From NCBI GenBank assembly GCA_045654245.1, contig JAZOMX010000051.1:1-33450 (forward strand): a stretch of DNA of 33,450 bases, given 5' to 3'. Shown here piece after piece: positions 1 to 7,368 of this stretch; position 1 is the stretch's first letter, and each line of letters begins with the position of its first letter. Both the position numbers and the translations under genes were made by a program. Under the pieces are notes generated by a model. That model was not told the DNA's origin and did not search any database. It worked only from the letters and a program-made list of their open reading frames with translations. The DNA comes from UBA10677 sp045654245 (GTDB taxonomy: Bacteria > Bacillota > Clostridia > Christensenellales > Pumilibacteraceae).

Positions 1-335
1 AGCATATGCCTAGCGGAATCGACACGCTTTCGGTTATTTTAGACGGCAATACCGTAAGTGCAGAGTTGCTTGCTAAAATCGTTGACGGAATTAAAGCGGT
101 TTGTCAACCGGATATCGTGACTTGCGACGGCAATATGGCTCTTATTGCAGTCGTTGGACACGGTATGAATAAAAAGAAAGGAACGGCGAACAAAGTTTGT
201 CGCGCTCTTTACGAATCTGACGTAAATATTCGTATGATTGACCAAGGTAGTAGTGAAATGAATATTATAGTCGGCGTTGAAAATAGAGACTATGAAAAGG
301 CTATTAGCGCTCTTTATAACGAGTTTATGAACTAA
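1..335 (+). CDS. lysC: Aspartate kinase, C-terminal end (5' part outside window)
   Basis: This is the end of an aspartokinase, the enzyme that phosphorylates aspartate at the head of lysine, threonine and methionine synthesis. The frame is open from the left edge: codon 3-5 (His) precedes the Met at 6, giving HMPSGIDTLSVI, which matches the family motif that joins the two ACT domains. The remaining 110 or so residues form the last ACT regulatory domain, recognisable by ALIAVVGHGM and by NIRMIDQGSSEMNIIVGV, which contributes to the allosteric amino-acid binding site. The catalytic kinase domain lies to the left of the window. The Met at 6 is an internal residue, not a start. The gene stops with TAA and is followed by a strong terminator. 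Which amino acid inhibits it cannot be told from this fragment. Confidence 0.93.
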   Translation, partial: HMPSGIDTLSVILDGNTVSAELLAKIVDGIKAVCQPDIVTCDGNMALIAVVGHGMNKKKGTANKVCRALYESDVNIRMIDQGSSEMNIIVGVENRDYEKAISALYNEFMN

Positions 336-370
336 TCGGTCATTATTAGGTTATTTGAATAATTGTAATT

Positions 371-419
371 AAAAACACGCTACGGTTCACGATTTTGTGG
401 ACGAGTAGTGTGTTTTTTT
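371..419. terminator. Bidirectional rho-independent terminator between convergent genes
   Basis: A 13-bp stem (371-383 with 406-418, one G:U pair) is flanked by an A run on the left and a T run on the right, so it reads as an intrinsic terminator from both sides. The inner bases GTTCAC and GTGGAC can extend the pairing. It closes the aspartate kinase gene on the + strand and the two-gene minus-strand unit. Confidence 0.9.
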
Positions 420-433
420 GTTGAAAAATTTGA

Positions 434-688
434 TTATAAATTGTTGTTTTGTTTATACGCTTTCAATGCTTTAGAAAGTTGGTCGGGACAAGAAGTTCCT
501 GCTCGACAAAGTATGCCTTCAGTTTTTTCGATTACTTCGTCGATATGGCGACCTAAAGATAAACGGGCGACGCCTTGCGTGTTTCCCGCGCAACCGCCTA
601 TGAATTTTACGGCGGAGAGAATCCCGTTTTCGTCAACTTCAAATTGAATTTCGCGACAGCAAGTAAAAGAGGTTTTGTATCTTTCCAT
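434..688 (-). CDS. TIGR03905-type TSCPD domain protein, 84 aa
   Basis: This small protein matches the TIGR03905/TSCPD family, seen by the pattern CCREIQFEVDENGI, then FIGGCAGNTQGVARL, then CRAGTSCPDQLSKAL near the C-terminus. TSCPD domains also occur at the end of class II ribonucleotide reductases. The free-standing short form is common in Clostridia and has no established function; the conserved cysteines suggest metal or nucleotide-related binding, which is inference. Its ATG is preceded by an AGGAG ribosome site about 8 bases upstream, and this site overlaps the TAG stop of the DUF4364 gene, so the two genes are probably translated from one message. Length is normal for the family, and the stop is TAA. 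Confidence 0.85.
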   Translation of the reverse strand: MERYKTSFTCCREIQFEVDENGILSAVKFIGGCAGNTQGVARLSLGRHIDEVIEKTEGILCRAGTSCPDQLSKALKAYKQNNNL

Positions 689-696
689 ATAGTCTC

Positions 697-1221
697 CTAA
701 TCAATTAGTTCTTCGTGGAGAACGCTGTAAATTTGTACCGCTTTTTTCTCCCACTTGTCGTAAACGCTTTTAGCCGTATTTCTGTTTGCAACGTTCAGTT
801 TAATTTCTAGCGTAGTTTGAACCGGGTCAACTATTTTGAGTTGCACGGTATAAGTTCCGTCGTTATTTTTGTAATAGTTTCGGTAGTATTCTTGTTTTCT
901 ACGCAAACTCATACGGTTTTCTTTAACGTACTTGGTAATTTCCGCACGAAGAGACGCAGGAATACGGGTGTAGAAGAGCGATAGGCATTGACGACCGTCC
1001 GGCGTAATGCTGTAATAACTATTTTTCTCTCTCGACGCTTGATAGATAAAGCCTGAATCGCGAAGTTGAGCAATAGTAATCGTGCAGTCCATATAGGAAA
1101 GCCAAGTGTTACGACTCGTGCACATTTCAATAATAATGTTGTTCGTAATAGGAACGTCCATCGCCTCGAAAACGTACAAAAGAATCAGTTTATTTATTGT
1201 TGATTCGTCGGATATTTCCAC
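697..1221 (-). CDS. DUF4364 family protein, probable winged-helix regulator, 174 aa
   Basis: The sequence fits the DUF4364 family, found mainly in Clostridia. The first 80 residues look like a winged helix: INKLILLYVFEAMDVPITNN, then a second helix pair, then LRDSGFIYQASREKNSYYSI as the wing. The second half is a beta-rich domain of unknown role. It starts at GTG (complement of 1219-1221), chosen because an ideal AAGGAGG site lies 7 bases upstream and an extended -10 promoter lies just beyond. It ends with TAG, 8 bases before the TSCPD gene start. DNA binding is inferred from the fold, and no target is known. It is divergent from birA but I see no shared operator. Confidence 0.85.
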   Translation of the reverse strand: MEISDESTINKLILLYVFEAMDVPITNNIIIEMCTSRNTWLSYMDCTITIAQLRDSGFIYQASREKNSYYSITPDGRQCLSLFYTRIPASLRAEITKYVKENRMSLRRKQEYYRNYYKNNDGTYTVQLKIVDPVQTTLEIKLNVANRNTAKSVYDKWEKKAVQIYSVLHEELID

Positions 1222-1252
1222 TTTTAGCCCTCCTTTTCAATAAAGTTTAATC

Positions 1253-1281
1253 ATTATAGCATAAAAAAATAAAAAAACAAA
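1253..1281 (-). promoter_or_regulatory. Extended -10 promoter for the DUF4364-TSCPD unit
   Basis: Read on the minus strand the site is TATGCTATAAT (complement of 1253-1263), a perfect -10 hexamer with the TGN extension. The -35 region lies in a T-rich stretch and is weak (TTGTTT, complement of 1275-1280), as is usual for extended -10 promoters. The transcript would start about 25 bases before the GTG start codon. Confidence 0.7.
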
Positions 1282-1339
1282 GAAAATTGCGCTAATTTTG
1301 TAATAAAACTTAATTTTATGCGTTTTAAGTTAATTTAAG

Positions 1340-1368
1340 TTGACAAAATTTGATTATAGCATTATATT
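1340..1368 (+). promoter_or_regulatory. Consensus sigma-A promoter of birA-bioY
   Basis: TTGACA at 1340-1345 and TATATT at 1363-1368 are separated by exactly 17 bases. Transcription should start near 1375-1377, only three to five bases before the ATG at 1380, so the message is expected to be nearly leaderless. No Shine-Dalgarno sequence precedes the ATG. Confidence 0.85.
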
Positions 1369-1379
1369 TTATTTCGAGT

Positions 1380-2141
1380 ATGAATAAAGTTGACGACAAA
1401 CTAGATGCGAAAAAAATTTCCGCTATTCTAAACGATAAGTTTAGGATAGAAGTTTTTGATTGCGTTCCGTCCACGAACGATATCGCAAAAGAACTTGCTT
1501 TAAGCGGAGCGAAGTCTGGAACGACCGTCGTTGCTAATTCACAAACGGCAGGTCGAGGACGAAGAGGACGGAGTTTTTTTTCGCCCTCCGATAGCGGTGT
1601 TTATTTTTCGGTAGTTTTGCGTCCCGACTGCAGTGGCGAAAAAAGCGTGCTTGTGACTACGAAAACGGCGGTTGCCGTTGCTGAAACGATTGACGAATTA
1701 ACGGGAAAGAACACTCAAATCAAATGGCTTAACGACTTGTATTTAGCAGGGAAAAAGTGTGTTGGAATACTGGTCGAGGCGATTTTTACGGGAGAAGGAA
1801 AACTAGACGCCGTAATAGTGGGCATAGGTATTAACTTAACTACCGCATCATTTCCGAGTGAATTTTCGTCTCGCGCCGGTAATATCGGTAAGGTTTGTAA
1901 AAATACGCTCGTCGCTTTAATCGTTGATAAATTGACGGCTAATGAGAACGATTTTACGCCAAAGCACCTTGAAAAATATAGAGAAAAGTGCTTTATAATA
2001 GGTTCGCTCGTTTCAATTAGTCGAGGCGACGAAACTTTCGACGCTATCGTTTTGGGTGTTGATGACGACGGGAAACTCGTAGTAAGCAAAGACGGCAAGG
2101 AAGAAAGATTATACGGAGAAGAGGTAACGCTAAAACTCTAA
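1380..2141 (+). CDS. birA: Biotin--[acetyl-CoA-carboxylase] ligase, catalytic form without HTH, 253 aa
   Basis: This enzyme makes biotinyl-AMP and transfers biotin to the lysine of carrier proteins such as acetyl-CoA carboxylase. The chain begins directly with the catalytic domain: STNDIAKEL (residues 31-39), the biotin/AMP loop GRGRRGR (58-64), KWLNDL (115-120), the lysine-containing GKKCVGILVE (124-133), GIGINL, and a C-terminal SH3-like domain. There is no N-terminal winged helix, so it is unlikely to act as a biotin repressor. KWLNDL has Leu where most homologues have Pro. An upstream in-frame TTG at 1350 lies inside the promoter, so ATG 1380 is the start, with a nearly leaderless message. 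It overlaps bioY by one base (TAATG), which ties biotin use to biotin uptake. Confidence 0.92.
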   Translation: MNKVDDKLDAKKISAILNDKFRIEVFDCVPSTNDIAKELALSGAKSGTTVVANSQTAGRGRRGRSFFSPSDSGVYFSVVLRPDCSGEKSVLVTTKTAVAVAETIDELTGKNTQIKWLNDLYLAGKKCVGILVEAIFTGEGKLDAVIVGIGINLTTASFPSEFSSRAGNIGKVCKNTLVALIVDKLTANENDFTPKHLEKYREKCFIIGSLVSISRGDETFDAIVLGVDDDGKLVVSKDGKEERLYGEEVTLKL

Positions 2142-2701
2142 TGAACACGAAACGCTTGATAAGAATAAGTTATTTTACAATGCTGACGGTAGTAGGTGGA
2201 TTGATAAGAATACCCGTCGGCACGGTTGCGTTTACTTTTCAAAGCGTATTCGTAATTTTATCTGCTTTTATTATAGGTGGTAGCGACGGTGCGTTTTCGC
2301 AAATAGCATATACAATAATCGGACTAATCGGATTACCCGTATTTGCTAGTGGCGGAGGATTATCTTACGTTTTTCAGCCGTCGTTCGGTTATATCCTAGG
2401 TTTTATTTTAGGTGCATTTGTAACGGGTAAAACGCTATACCGCTTATCTACGCTTTCAGTACTTAAACTTTGGTTTACTGCAGTTTTGGGGTTAATCGTA
2501 ATATATTTAATAGGAATAGCGTATCAAGTGCTAATTTTAACTTTAGTTAACGGTCTTACTTTCGTGGCGTCTCTCGTTTCACTCGTAAGCGTTATTATCT
2601 ATTTTGCAGTTGATATTGCGCTAGTGTATTTACTTGCGTTGATTTACCCGAAACTGACTTCGCTTTTTAAGATTGATAGCGAAAAAGAGAAGATAAAATA
2701 A
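2141..2701 (+). CDS. bioY: Biotin transporter BioY (ECF S-component), 186 aa
   Basis: BioY is the membrane subunit that binds biotin for energy-coupling factor transporters. The protein is hydrophobic throughout, with about six membrane helices. It shows the family features: an N-terminal ISYFTMLTVVGGLIRIPVG, then VAFTFQSVFVILSAFIIGG, then GLIGLPVFASGGGLSYVFQP and GYILGFILGA. Length is usual for the family. It starts on the last base of the birA stop (TAATG), so translation is probably coupled. No EcfA/EcfT genes are in the window; it would share a common energising module encoded elsewhere, or work alone as some BioY proteins do. Confidence 0.93.
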   Translation: MNTKRLIRISYFTMLTVVGGLIRIPVGTVAFTFQSVFVILSAFIIGGSDGAFSQIAYTIIGLIGLPVFASGGGLSYVFQPSFGYILGFILGAFVTGKTLYRLSTLSVLKLWFTAVLGLIVIYLIGIAYQVLILTLVNGLTFVASLVSLVSVIIYFAVDIALVYLLALIYPKLTSLFKIDSEKEKIK

Positions 2702-2710
2702 CCGATATTA

Positions 2711-2739
2711 TTGACAAAATCAATAGTCGGATTTATAAT
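2711..2739 (+). promoter_or_regulatory. Perfect-consensus promoter of the M29 aminopeptidase gene
   Basis: TTGACA (2711-2716), a 17-base spacer and TATAAT (2734-2739) match the housekeeping consensus at every position. The expected start is near 2746, giving a leader of about 22 bases with a GGAGAAGAG ribosome site before ATG 2768. Confidence 0.93.
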
Positions 2740-2767
2740 AAGAAAAAATATTTACGGAGAAGAGATA

Positions 2768-3883
2768 ATGTTAGACCCAAGAATTAACACGCTTGCAAAA
2801 AATTTAGTTAATTATTCAATTGCAGTAAAGAAAGGCGATAAAGTTCTTATCGAGGCTTACGACGTAGATTATTCGCTCGTAACTGAACTAGTAAAGGAAA
2901 TTAGAGCGAACGGCGGATATGCGTTCGTGGAGACCTATAATACTAAAGTTCAAAGAAGATTGTTGCTTGACGGCGACGAAACTTATTTTAAGTTGCTTGA
3001 AAAATACAACCACGATAGAATGGCAGAGATGGATTGTTATATCGGAATTAGAGGAAGTGAAAACTCGTTTGAAAATAGCGACGTTCCTAAAAAGAATATG
3101 GAAGAATATTCTCGTCTTTACGCACATCCTATTCATCACGAACTTCGCGTAAAGAAAACGCGTTGGGTAGTTCTTCGTTATCCTAATTCCGCTATGAGTC
3201 AACTTGCCGGAATGTCCACCGAGAAATTTGAAGAATTCTATTTTAACGTATGCAACCTTGATTATTCTAAAATGGATAAGGCTATGGACGCGCTTGTCGA
3301 ACTTATGAATAAGACAGATAAAGTCCGTATCGTAGCAAAAGATACTGATTTGGAATTTTCGATAAAGGGAATAGGGGCTGTAAAGTGTAGCGGAAATATG
3401 AATATTCCCGACGGAGAAGTTTATACCGCGCCCGTGAAAAATAGCGTTAACGGCGTTATCACCTATAACGCTCCGTCAATCGAAAATGGAATTAAGTTTG
3501 AAAACGTTCGACTTGAGTTTAAGGACGGCAAAATTATTAATGCTACTGCAAATTATACTGACGCTTGCAACGCGATTTTCGATACTGACGAAGGCGCTCG
3601 TTTCGTTGGTGAGTTTGCTCTCGGTGTAAACCCGTATATCGATAAGCCTATGGGCGATATTTTGTTTGATGAAAAGATTTCCGGTTCTATTCATTTTACG
3701 CCAGGCTCGTGTTATGAGGATGCGTTTAACGGAAACGAATCTGCGGTTCATTGGGATTTGGTTCAAATCCACACTCCTGAGTACGGCGGAGGCAAGATTT
3801 ATTTCGACGGAATCCTTATAAGAGAGAACGGAAGGTTCGTTTTACCACAACTTTTCGCCCTCAATCCAGAAAATTTAATTTAA
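2768..3883 (+). CDS. M29 family metallo-aminopeptidase, 371 aa
   Basis: The protein belongs to peptidase family M29 (aminopeptidase T/AmpS/PepS), cytosolic enzymes that trim N-terminal residues with a two-metal centre. All expected ligands can be placed: Glu217 (GEVYTAPV), Glu282 (VGEFALG), His309 (GSIHF), Tyr316, His328 and Asp330 (HWDLV). The N-terminal part (LAKNLVNYSIAVKKGDKVLI) is also typical. Length is slightly short of 400 but normal. An in-frame TTG at 2711 would add 19 residues, but it is the first codon of the -35 box, so ATG 2768, which has a good ribosome site, is the start. It is a single-gene unit between two strong promoters. Substrate preference cannot be read from sequence. 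Confidence 0.92.
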   Translation: MLDPRINTLAKNLVNYSIAVKKGDKVLIEAYDVDYSLVTELVKEIRANGGYAFVETYNTKVQRRLLLDGDETYFKLLEKYNHDRMAEMDCYIGIRGSENSFENSDVPKKNMEEYSRLYAHPIHHELRVKKTRWVVLRYPNSAMSQLAGMSTEKFEEFYFNVCNLDYSKMDKAMDALVELMNKTDKVRIVAKDTDLEFSIKGIGAVKCSGNMNIPDGEVYTAPVKNSVNGVITYNAPSIENGIKFENVRLEFKDGKIINATANYTDACNAIFDTDEGARFVGEFALGVNPYIDKPMGDILFDEKISGSIHFTPGSCYEDAFNGNESAVHWDLVQIHTPEYGGGKIYFDGILIRENGRFVLPQLFALNPENLI

Positions 3884-3918
3884 ATCAGTAAAATTTTATC
3901 AAGATGGGCTTATTTTGC

Positions 3919-3947
3919 TTGTCAAAAAAAGTAAAAACGGCTATTAT
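3919..3947 (+). promoter_or_regulatory. Promoter of gapA
   Basis: TTGTCA (3919-3924), 17 bases, then TATTAT (3942-3947). The expected start is about 3953-3955, giving a leader of roughly 59 bases that begins with a stem-loop. Confidence 0.85.
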
Positions 3948-3953
3948 ATATAA

Positions 3954-3976
3954 GGTTAGGAAAATTTTACCTAACT
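3954..3976 (+). other. 5'-terminal stem-loop in the gapA leader
   Basis: GGTTAGG (3954-3960) can pair with CCTAACT (3970-3976) around a nine-base AT-rich loop. The stem begins within a base or two of the predicted transcript start. Hairpins at the extreme 5' end are known to protect some abundant bacterial messages from decay; that role here is inference. Confidence 0.5.
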
Positions 3977-4012
3977 AAAACTCGTAAATACTATTTTGGA
4001 GGATAGATAATT

Positions 4013-5026
4013 ATGGTAAAAGTTGGTATCAATGGTTTCGGCAGAATTGGTCGTCTCGTTTTTAGAGCAAGCGTTTCTAGAAACGATATGGTAGTTGTTG
4101 GTGTAAACGACCCGTTTATCGACGTCGCTTACGCAGCATATATGCTTAAGTACGACACCATCCACGGCAAGTTCGACGGCGAAATCGCAGTTGAGGGTAA
4201 CGCACTTATCGTTAATGGTAAGAAGGTTGTTTTCTTCGCAGAGAAGGACCCCGCAAACATTGATTGGAAGTCTTGCGGAGCAGAGTATATCGTAGAGTCT
4301 ACCGGCGTATTCTGCACGACCGAAAAGGCAAGTGCTCACTTCAACGGTGGCGCTAAGAAGGTTGTTATTTCCGCTCCTGCAAAGGATAAGGAAACCCCCA
4401 CCTTCGTTTGTGGCGTAAACCTCGAGAAATATAACAAAGATATGAAAGTCGTTTCTAACGCATCTTGCACCACGAACTGCTTAGCACCTCTTGCTAAGGT
4501 TATTAACGACAAGTTCGGTATCGTAGAAGGTCTTATGACCACCGTTCACTCCACGACTGCTACGCAGAAGACCGTTGACGGTCCTTCCGCTAAAGACTGG
4601 AGAGGTGGTAGAGGCGCTGCTGGTAACATTATTCCTTCTTCTACCGGTGCTGCAAAGGCTTGCGCGCTCGTTATTCCCGAACTTAAGGGCAAACTAACTG
4701 GTATGGCTTTCCGTGTACCTACGCTTGACGTATCCGTTGTTGACCTTACCTGCAAACTTGCTAAACCCGCTACTTACGAAGAAGTATGCGCAGCAATTAA
4801 AGAAGCAAGCGAGACTTATATGAACGGTATCCTCGGTTACACCGACGAGGCTGTTGTATCGTCTGACTTCTATACTGACCCCCGCACTTCCATCTTCGAC
4901 GCTACCGCTGGTATCGCTCTTAACGACACCTTCTTCAAGCTCGTAAGCTGGTACGACAACGAGTGGGGTTACAGCAACAAGGTTCTCGAACTCATCGCTC
5001 ATATGAGCAAAGTTGACGCAGAGTAA
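4013..5026 (+). CDS. gapA: Glyceraldehyde-3-phosphate dehydrogenase, NAD-type, 337 aa
   Basis: This glycolytic enzyme oxidises glyceraldehyde 3-phosphate to 1,3-bisphosphoglycerate with NAD. The Rossmann fold opens with VGINGFGRIGRLVFR (residues 4-18). Asp33 in VNDPF indicates NAD rather than NADP preference. The catalytic cysteine is Cys152 in SNASCTTNCLAPL, and the active-site end motif WYDNEWGYSNKV is present. Length is standard. It has its own promoter, a GGAGG site (3998-4002) and a strong terminator. Codon choice differs from its neighbours: Phe is mostly TTC, and Thr, Pro and Ile often end in C, as expected of a very highly expressed gene. This is the only glycolysis gene in the window. 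Confidence 0.97.
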   Translation: MVKVGINGFGRIGRLVFRASVSRNDMVVVGVNDPFIDVAYAAYMLKYDTIHGKFDGEIAVEGNALIVNGKKVVFFAEKDPANIDWKSCGAEYIVESTGVFCTTEKASAHFNGGAKKVVISAPAKDKETPTFVCGVNLEKYNKDMKVVSNASCTTNCLAPLAKVINDKFGIVEGLMTTVHSTTATQKTVDGPSAKDWRGGRGAAGNIIPSSTGAAKACALVIPELKGKLTGMAFRVPTLDVSVVDLTCKLAKPATYEEVCAAIKEASETYMNGILGYTDEAVVSSDFYTDPRTSIFDATAGIALNDTFFKLVSWYDNEWGYSNKVLELIAHMSKVDAE

Positions 5027-5046
5027 TTATTGCATTCACTATAAAC

Positions 5047-5081
5047 TACGCGCAGTCAGTTTTGACTGCGCGTAATTTTTT
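5047..5081 (+). terminator. Strong terminator after gapA
   Basis: There is a perfect 12-bp stem (5047-5058 with 5063-5074), a four-base GTTT loop, then A and six T. The last T directly touches the GGAGGG ribosome site of the next gene (5082-5087). Confidence 0.93.
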
Positions 5082-5090
5082 GGAGGGAAT

Positions 5091-5945
5091 ATGAGAACGA
5101 ACACTCAATTGTTAGACGAGCTTATCGCCAAAAAGAAAGTTATTATATCTGCCCATCGAGGACAGGCTGGAACTAATATTATAGAGAATACTATTCCTGC
5201 GTTTAAGAACGCTTTATTGCACGGCGCCGATATGATAGAAATGGACGTTCTTCGTTCAACCGATGGAAAATATTATCTTTTCCACGACGGAAACGAAATG
5301 CGTCTTATTCGCACGGGCAAAAACGTTCGCCTTATGTCGTCGGAAGAAATTGAATCGTATAATTATTTTAACTATGAAGGAAGTCCGTCTGGACGAAAAA
5401 TCGAAAAGTTTGAGGATGCGTTACTTGCGCTAAAGGATAAGTGCCTCATTAACCTTGATAGATGTTGGAGATTAGATTACAGCGATTTTGATTACGTACG
5501 TGATGCTCTTAATATCGTTAAAAAATTAGGTATGGAACACCAAATTTTATATAAGAGCAACGTTCGTAATGAAATTTTGGACAATTTAGAGCGTGAATTC
5601 CCAGATATTATGTATATGCCAATCGTAAGCACGGTTGCGGAAATGGAAGAAGTTGCAAAAAGAAATATAAATACCGTTGCTTTTGAAGTCTTATTTCCTC
5701 GTGGTGACGAAGAAATCGTTTCTGCAGAGAATATCAAGAGATGGAAAGACCTTGGTTACTATATGTGGGTTAACTCGATTAACGTCAGTGACAGATTTAT
5801 TTTGGCTGGAATGCACGACGATATGAGAGCAATCAACGACGGCGTTGAGGCTTGGGATTTTCTCATTGAGCGTGGTTTTGACATAATCCAAACCGATTGG
5901 ACCGCAGTGGTGAACAATTATCTTAACGAAAAAGTAAGAAAATAA
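5091..5945 (+). CDS. Glycerophosphodiester phosphodiesterase family protein, 284 aa
   Basis: The protein has the TIM-barrel GDPD fold, which hydrolyses glycerophosphodiesters to glycerol 3-phosphate and an alcohol using a divalent metal. Visible signature: ISAHRGQAG with His22-Arg23, ENTIPAF (32-38), the acidic pair IEMDV (Glu50, Asp52), and FHDGN (His65-Asp66). C-terminal TDW (residues 270-272) closes the barrel. There is no signal peptide, so it is probably cytosolic. The ribosome site GGAGGG is fused to the T run of the gapA terminator, and no good promoter fits between, so expression seems to depend on readthrough from gapA or an unrecognised start. It is followed by its own terminator. 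The exact substrate is unknown. Confidence 0.88.
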   Translation: MRTNTQLLDELIAKKKVIISAHRGQAGTNIIENTIPAFKNALLHGADMIEMDVLRSTDGKYYLFHDGNEMRLIRTGKNVRLMSSEEIESYNYFNYEGSPSGRKIEKFEDALLALKDKCLINLDRCWRLDYSDFDYVRDALNIVKKLGMEHQILYKSNVRNEILDNLEREFPDIMYMPIVSTVAEMEEVAKRNINTVAFEVLFPRGDEEIVSAENIKRWKDLGYYMWVNSINVSDRFILAGMHDDMRAINDGVEAWDFLIERGFDIIQTDWTAVVNNYLNEKVRK

Positions 5946-5975
5946 AGAAAGTAATTTTTAGTAAAACTTACGATT

Positions 5976-6025
5976 AAATCAATCAATTCAATTCATTTAT
6001 TTGTTTGAAGTGATTGATTTTTTTT
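5976..6025 (+). terminator. Terminator after the GDPD gene
   Basis: AAATCAATCA (5976-5985) pairs with TGATTGATTT (6011-6020), followed by further T to 6025. The loop is long (25 bases) and AT-rich, so it may be moderately efficient. Its right arm contains the -35 box of the next promoter. Confidence 0.7.
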
Positions 6026-6042
6026 AACTTTCTTGTTATAAT
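6014..6042 (+). promoter_or_regulatory. Promoter of the membrane protein-comM-dprA-topA-trmFO unit
   Basis: TTGATT (6014-6019), 17 bases, then TATAAT (6037-6042). The -35 box lies within the right arm of the preceding terminator. The predicted start is near 6049, about 20 bases before the ATG at 6070. Confidence 0.8.
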
Positions 6043-6069
6043 AAAGAAAATAAGAAAATGGAGTATTGT

Positions 6070-7368
6070 ATGTTTAATCAACTTTTGTCGCTTTCAAGCA
6101 CGACCAAACTAGGTGGGAATATTGCGTTTTCAGTAATAATGATTTTACTTACTGTTGCCGTAATTATGACCGCCGTTTGGCTTATCGTTAGATTTATGGG
6201 GTATGAAAAGGGAAGAAACTTCGCTAAAATTATGGCTATCGTCGTTGCCGTAGGCGTAGTTGCGAGAATCGTTTTCGCTATCTTTATCGGTGGATATCGT
6301 GACGATATGAAAGAATACGGCGCTATGTTAGATTATTTTTCTAAAAACGGGGTAGTTGGATATTATAAGACGAATGGTACATCCGTTTATCCGCTTACTT
6401 TTTACGCCGTAGCAATATTCGGTGGACTTGGTAAAGCGATGGGGCTAGCGCTAGGTTCTGCAATAATGTCGCTTATGATTAAAATTCCGTTTATTATTGC
6501 CGACGCTGTAACGACGGTTATGTTATATAAACTCGCTAAACGATATATTAATAGCGAAACGGCCGTAGTTTTTGCAGGGCTTTTCAGTATTTGCCCAGTG
6601 TTTATGATTGCCTCTAGCGTTTGGGGAACAGAACTTTGTATAGTTTTACCTTTTATCGTGGGTGCAATTTACTCGCTAGTGGATAAAAAACCTTTCCTTG
6701 CTATGTTCGTATTTACGCTCGCAACCCTCGTTGCAACTCCGAGCGTATATCTTTTCCCGGTATTTATCGTTTACTACGGTTACCAGTTTGTTCGTAGTAT
6801 AATTTCAAACGCAAAACTAGAAGAGAAGAAATCGTTTAAGGAGAGATTGTCTAGCGAGAATTTATCTCTTGCGTTTAAGTTGCCCGCATATTTTATTGCG
6901 TGTTATCTAGTAAAATATCTCGTATCGTTACCTCTAATGCTTGGCGGTTCGGCATCTCCTTTTAAAATGACGCTAGCGCTTACGCTTGCGCCTCTAGCGG
7001 AAAATAAAGTTTTTACTTACAACGGATTAAGCATATTTAATATATTTGGTAAGAACGCAACTACGATTGAAAGCGCATTCCCGCAAGTAATATTCGTGGT
7101 AGGATTTGGCGTATTGCTTTCCGCAATCGTTGCTCTCGTGTATTTTTCTAAGAAAAATCGTGCAGTGCTTCCGCTCTTGTTTGCCTATATTTCGTTTACT
7201 CTCACTACTTATTTTGCCGGTTCTACGGCGGTGAGTACCTTAATTTCTATCGCGCTTTTACTCGTATCGTTTATTTTTATTAAAGATAGAAGAATACTAC
7301 AAGTTTTTTCGATTTCTGCAATTTTATTCGTTGTAGTAACGCTTACCGTTATGACGAGCGCAGGCTAG
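6070..7368 (+). CDS. GT-C-like multi-spanning membrane protein, stops at an in-frame TAG
   Basis: This is a membrane protein with about ten hydrophobic segments, resembling Gpi18-type (COG5542) GT-C glycosyltransferases, which transfer sugars from lipid-linked donors. Supporting signs are the first outer loop GGYRDDMKEYGAMLDYF (residues 74-90) with its acidic pair, then YYKTNGTSVYPLTFY, DAVTTVMLYKLAKRY, and the later ASSVWGTE, close to the ASSxWGQ pattern of that family. Substrate is unknown. ATG 6070 is preferred over ATG 6058 because GGAG at 6060-6063 is correctly spaced for it. The frame meets TAG at codon 433 (7366-7368) but stays open for 76 more codons to another TAG at 7597-7599. So it is either a truncated gene, a recent nonsense mutation, or a readthrough gene of 509 codons. 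Confidence 0.75.
   Translation: MFNQLLSLSSTTKLGGNIAFSVIMILLTVAVIMTAVWLIVRFMGYEKGRNFAKIMAIVVAVGVVARIVFAIFIGGYRDDMKEYGAMLDYFSKNGVVGYYKTNGTSVYPLTFYAVAIFGGLGKAMGLALGSAIMSLMIKIPFIIADAVTTVMLYKLAKRYINSETAVVFAGLFSICPVFMIASSVWGTELCIVLPFIVGAIYSLVDKKPFLAMFVFTLATLVATPSVYLFPVFIVYYGYQFVRSIISNAKLEEKKSFKERLSSENLSLAFKLPAYFIACYLVKYLVSLPLMLGGSASPFKMTLALTLAPLAENKVFTYNGLSIFNIFGKNATTIESAFPQVIFVVGFGVLLSAIVALVYFSKKNRAVLPLLFAYISFTLTTYFAGSTAVSTLISIALLLVSFIFIKDRRILQVFSISAILFVVVTLTVMTSAG

Noticed and set aside
697..699. TAG at the end of the DUF4364 gene as another readthrough site
   Set aside because: Reading on gives 29 codons in the wrong frame of the TSCPD gene before TAA, with no family similarity; the protein ends normally at the TAG.
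1350..1379. Upstream TTG start extending BirA by ten residues
   Set aside because: These codons lie within the spacer and -10 box of a consensus promoter and are upstream of the predicted transcript start.
2711..2767. Upstream TTG start extending the M29 aminopeptidase by 19 residues
   Set aside because: The TTG is part of the TTGACA -35 box; ATG 2768 has a good ribosome site and gives the family N-terminus.
3888..3918. Hairpin AGTAAAAT/ATTTTGCT as a terminator after the aminopeptidase gene
   Set aside because: The stem is AT-rich, the loop is long and no T run follows; it is probably chance.
6058..6069. ATG 6058 as start of the membrane protein
   Set aside because: It lies only about nine bases after the predicted transcript start and has no ribosome site; the GGAG it contains is properly placed for ATG 6070. 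It remains possible.
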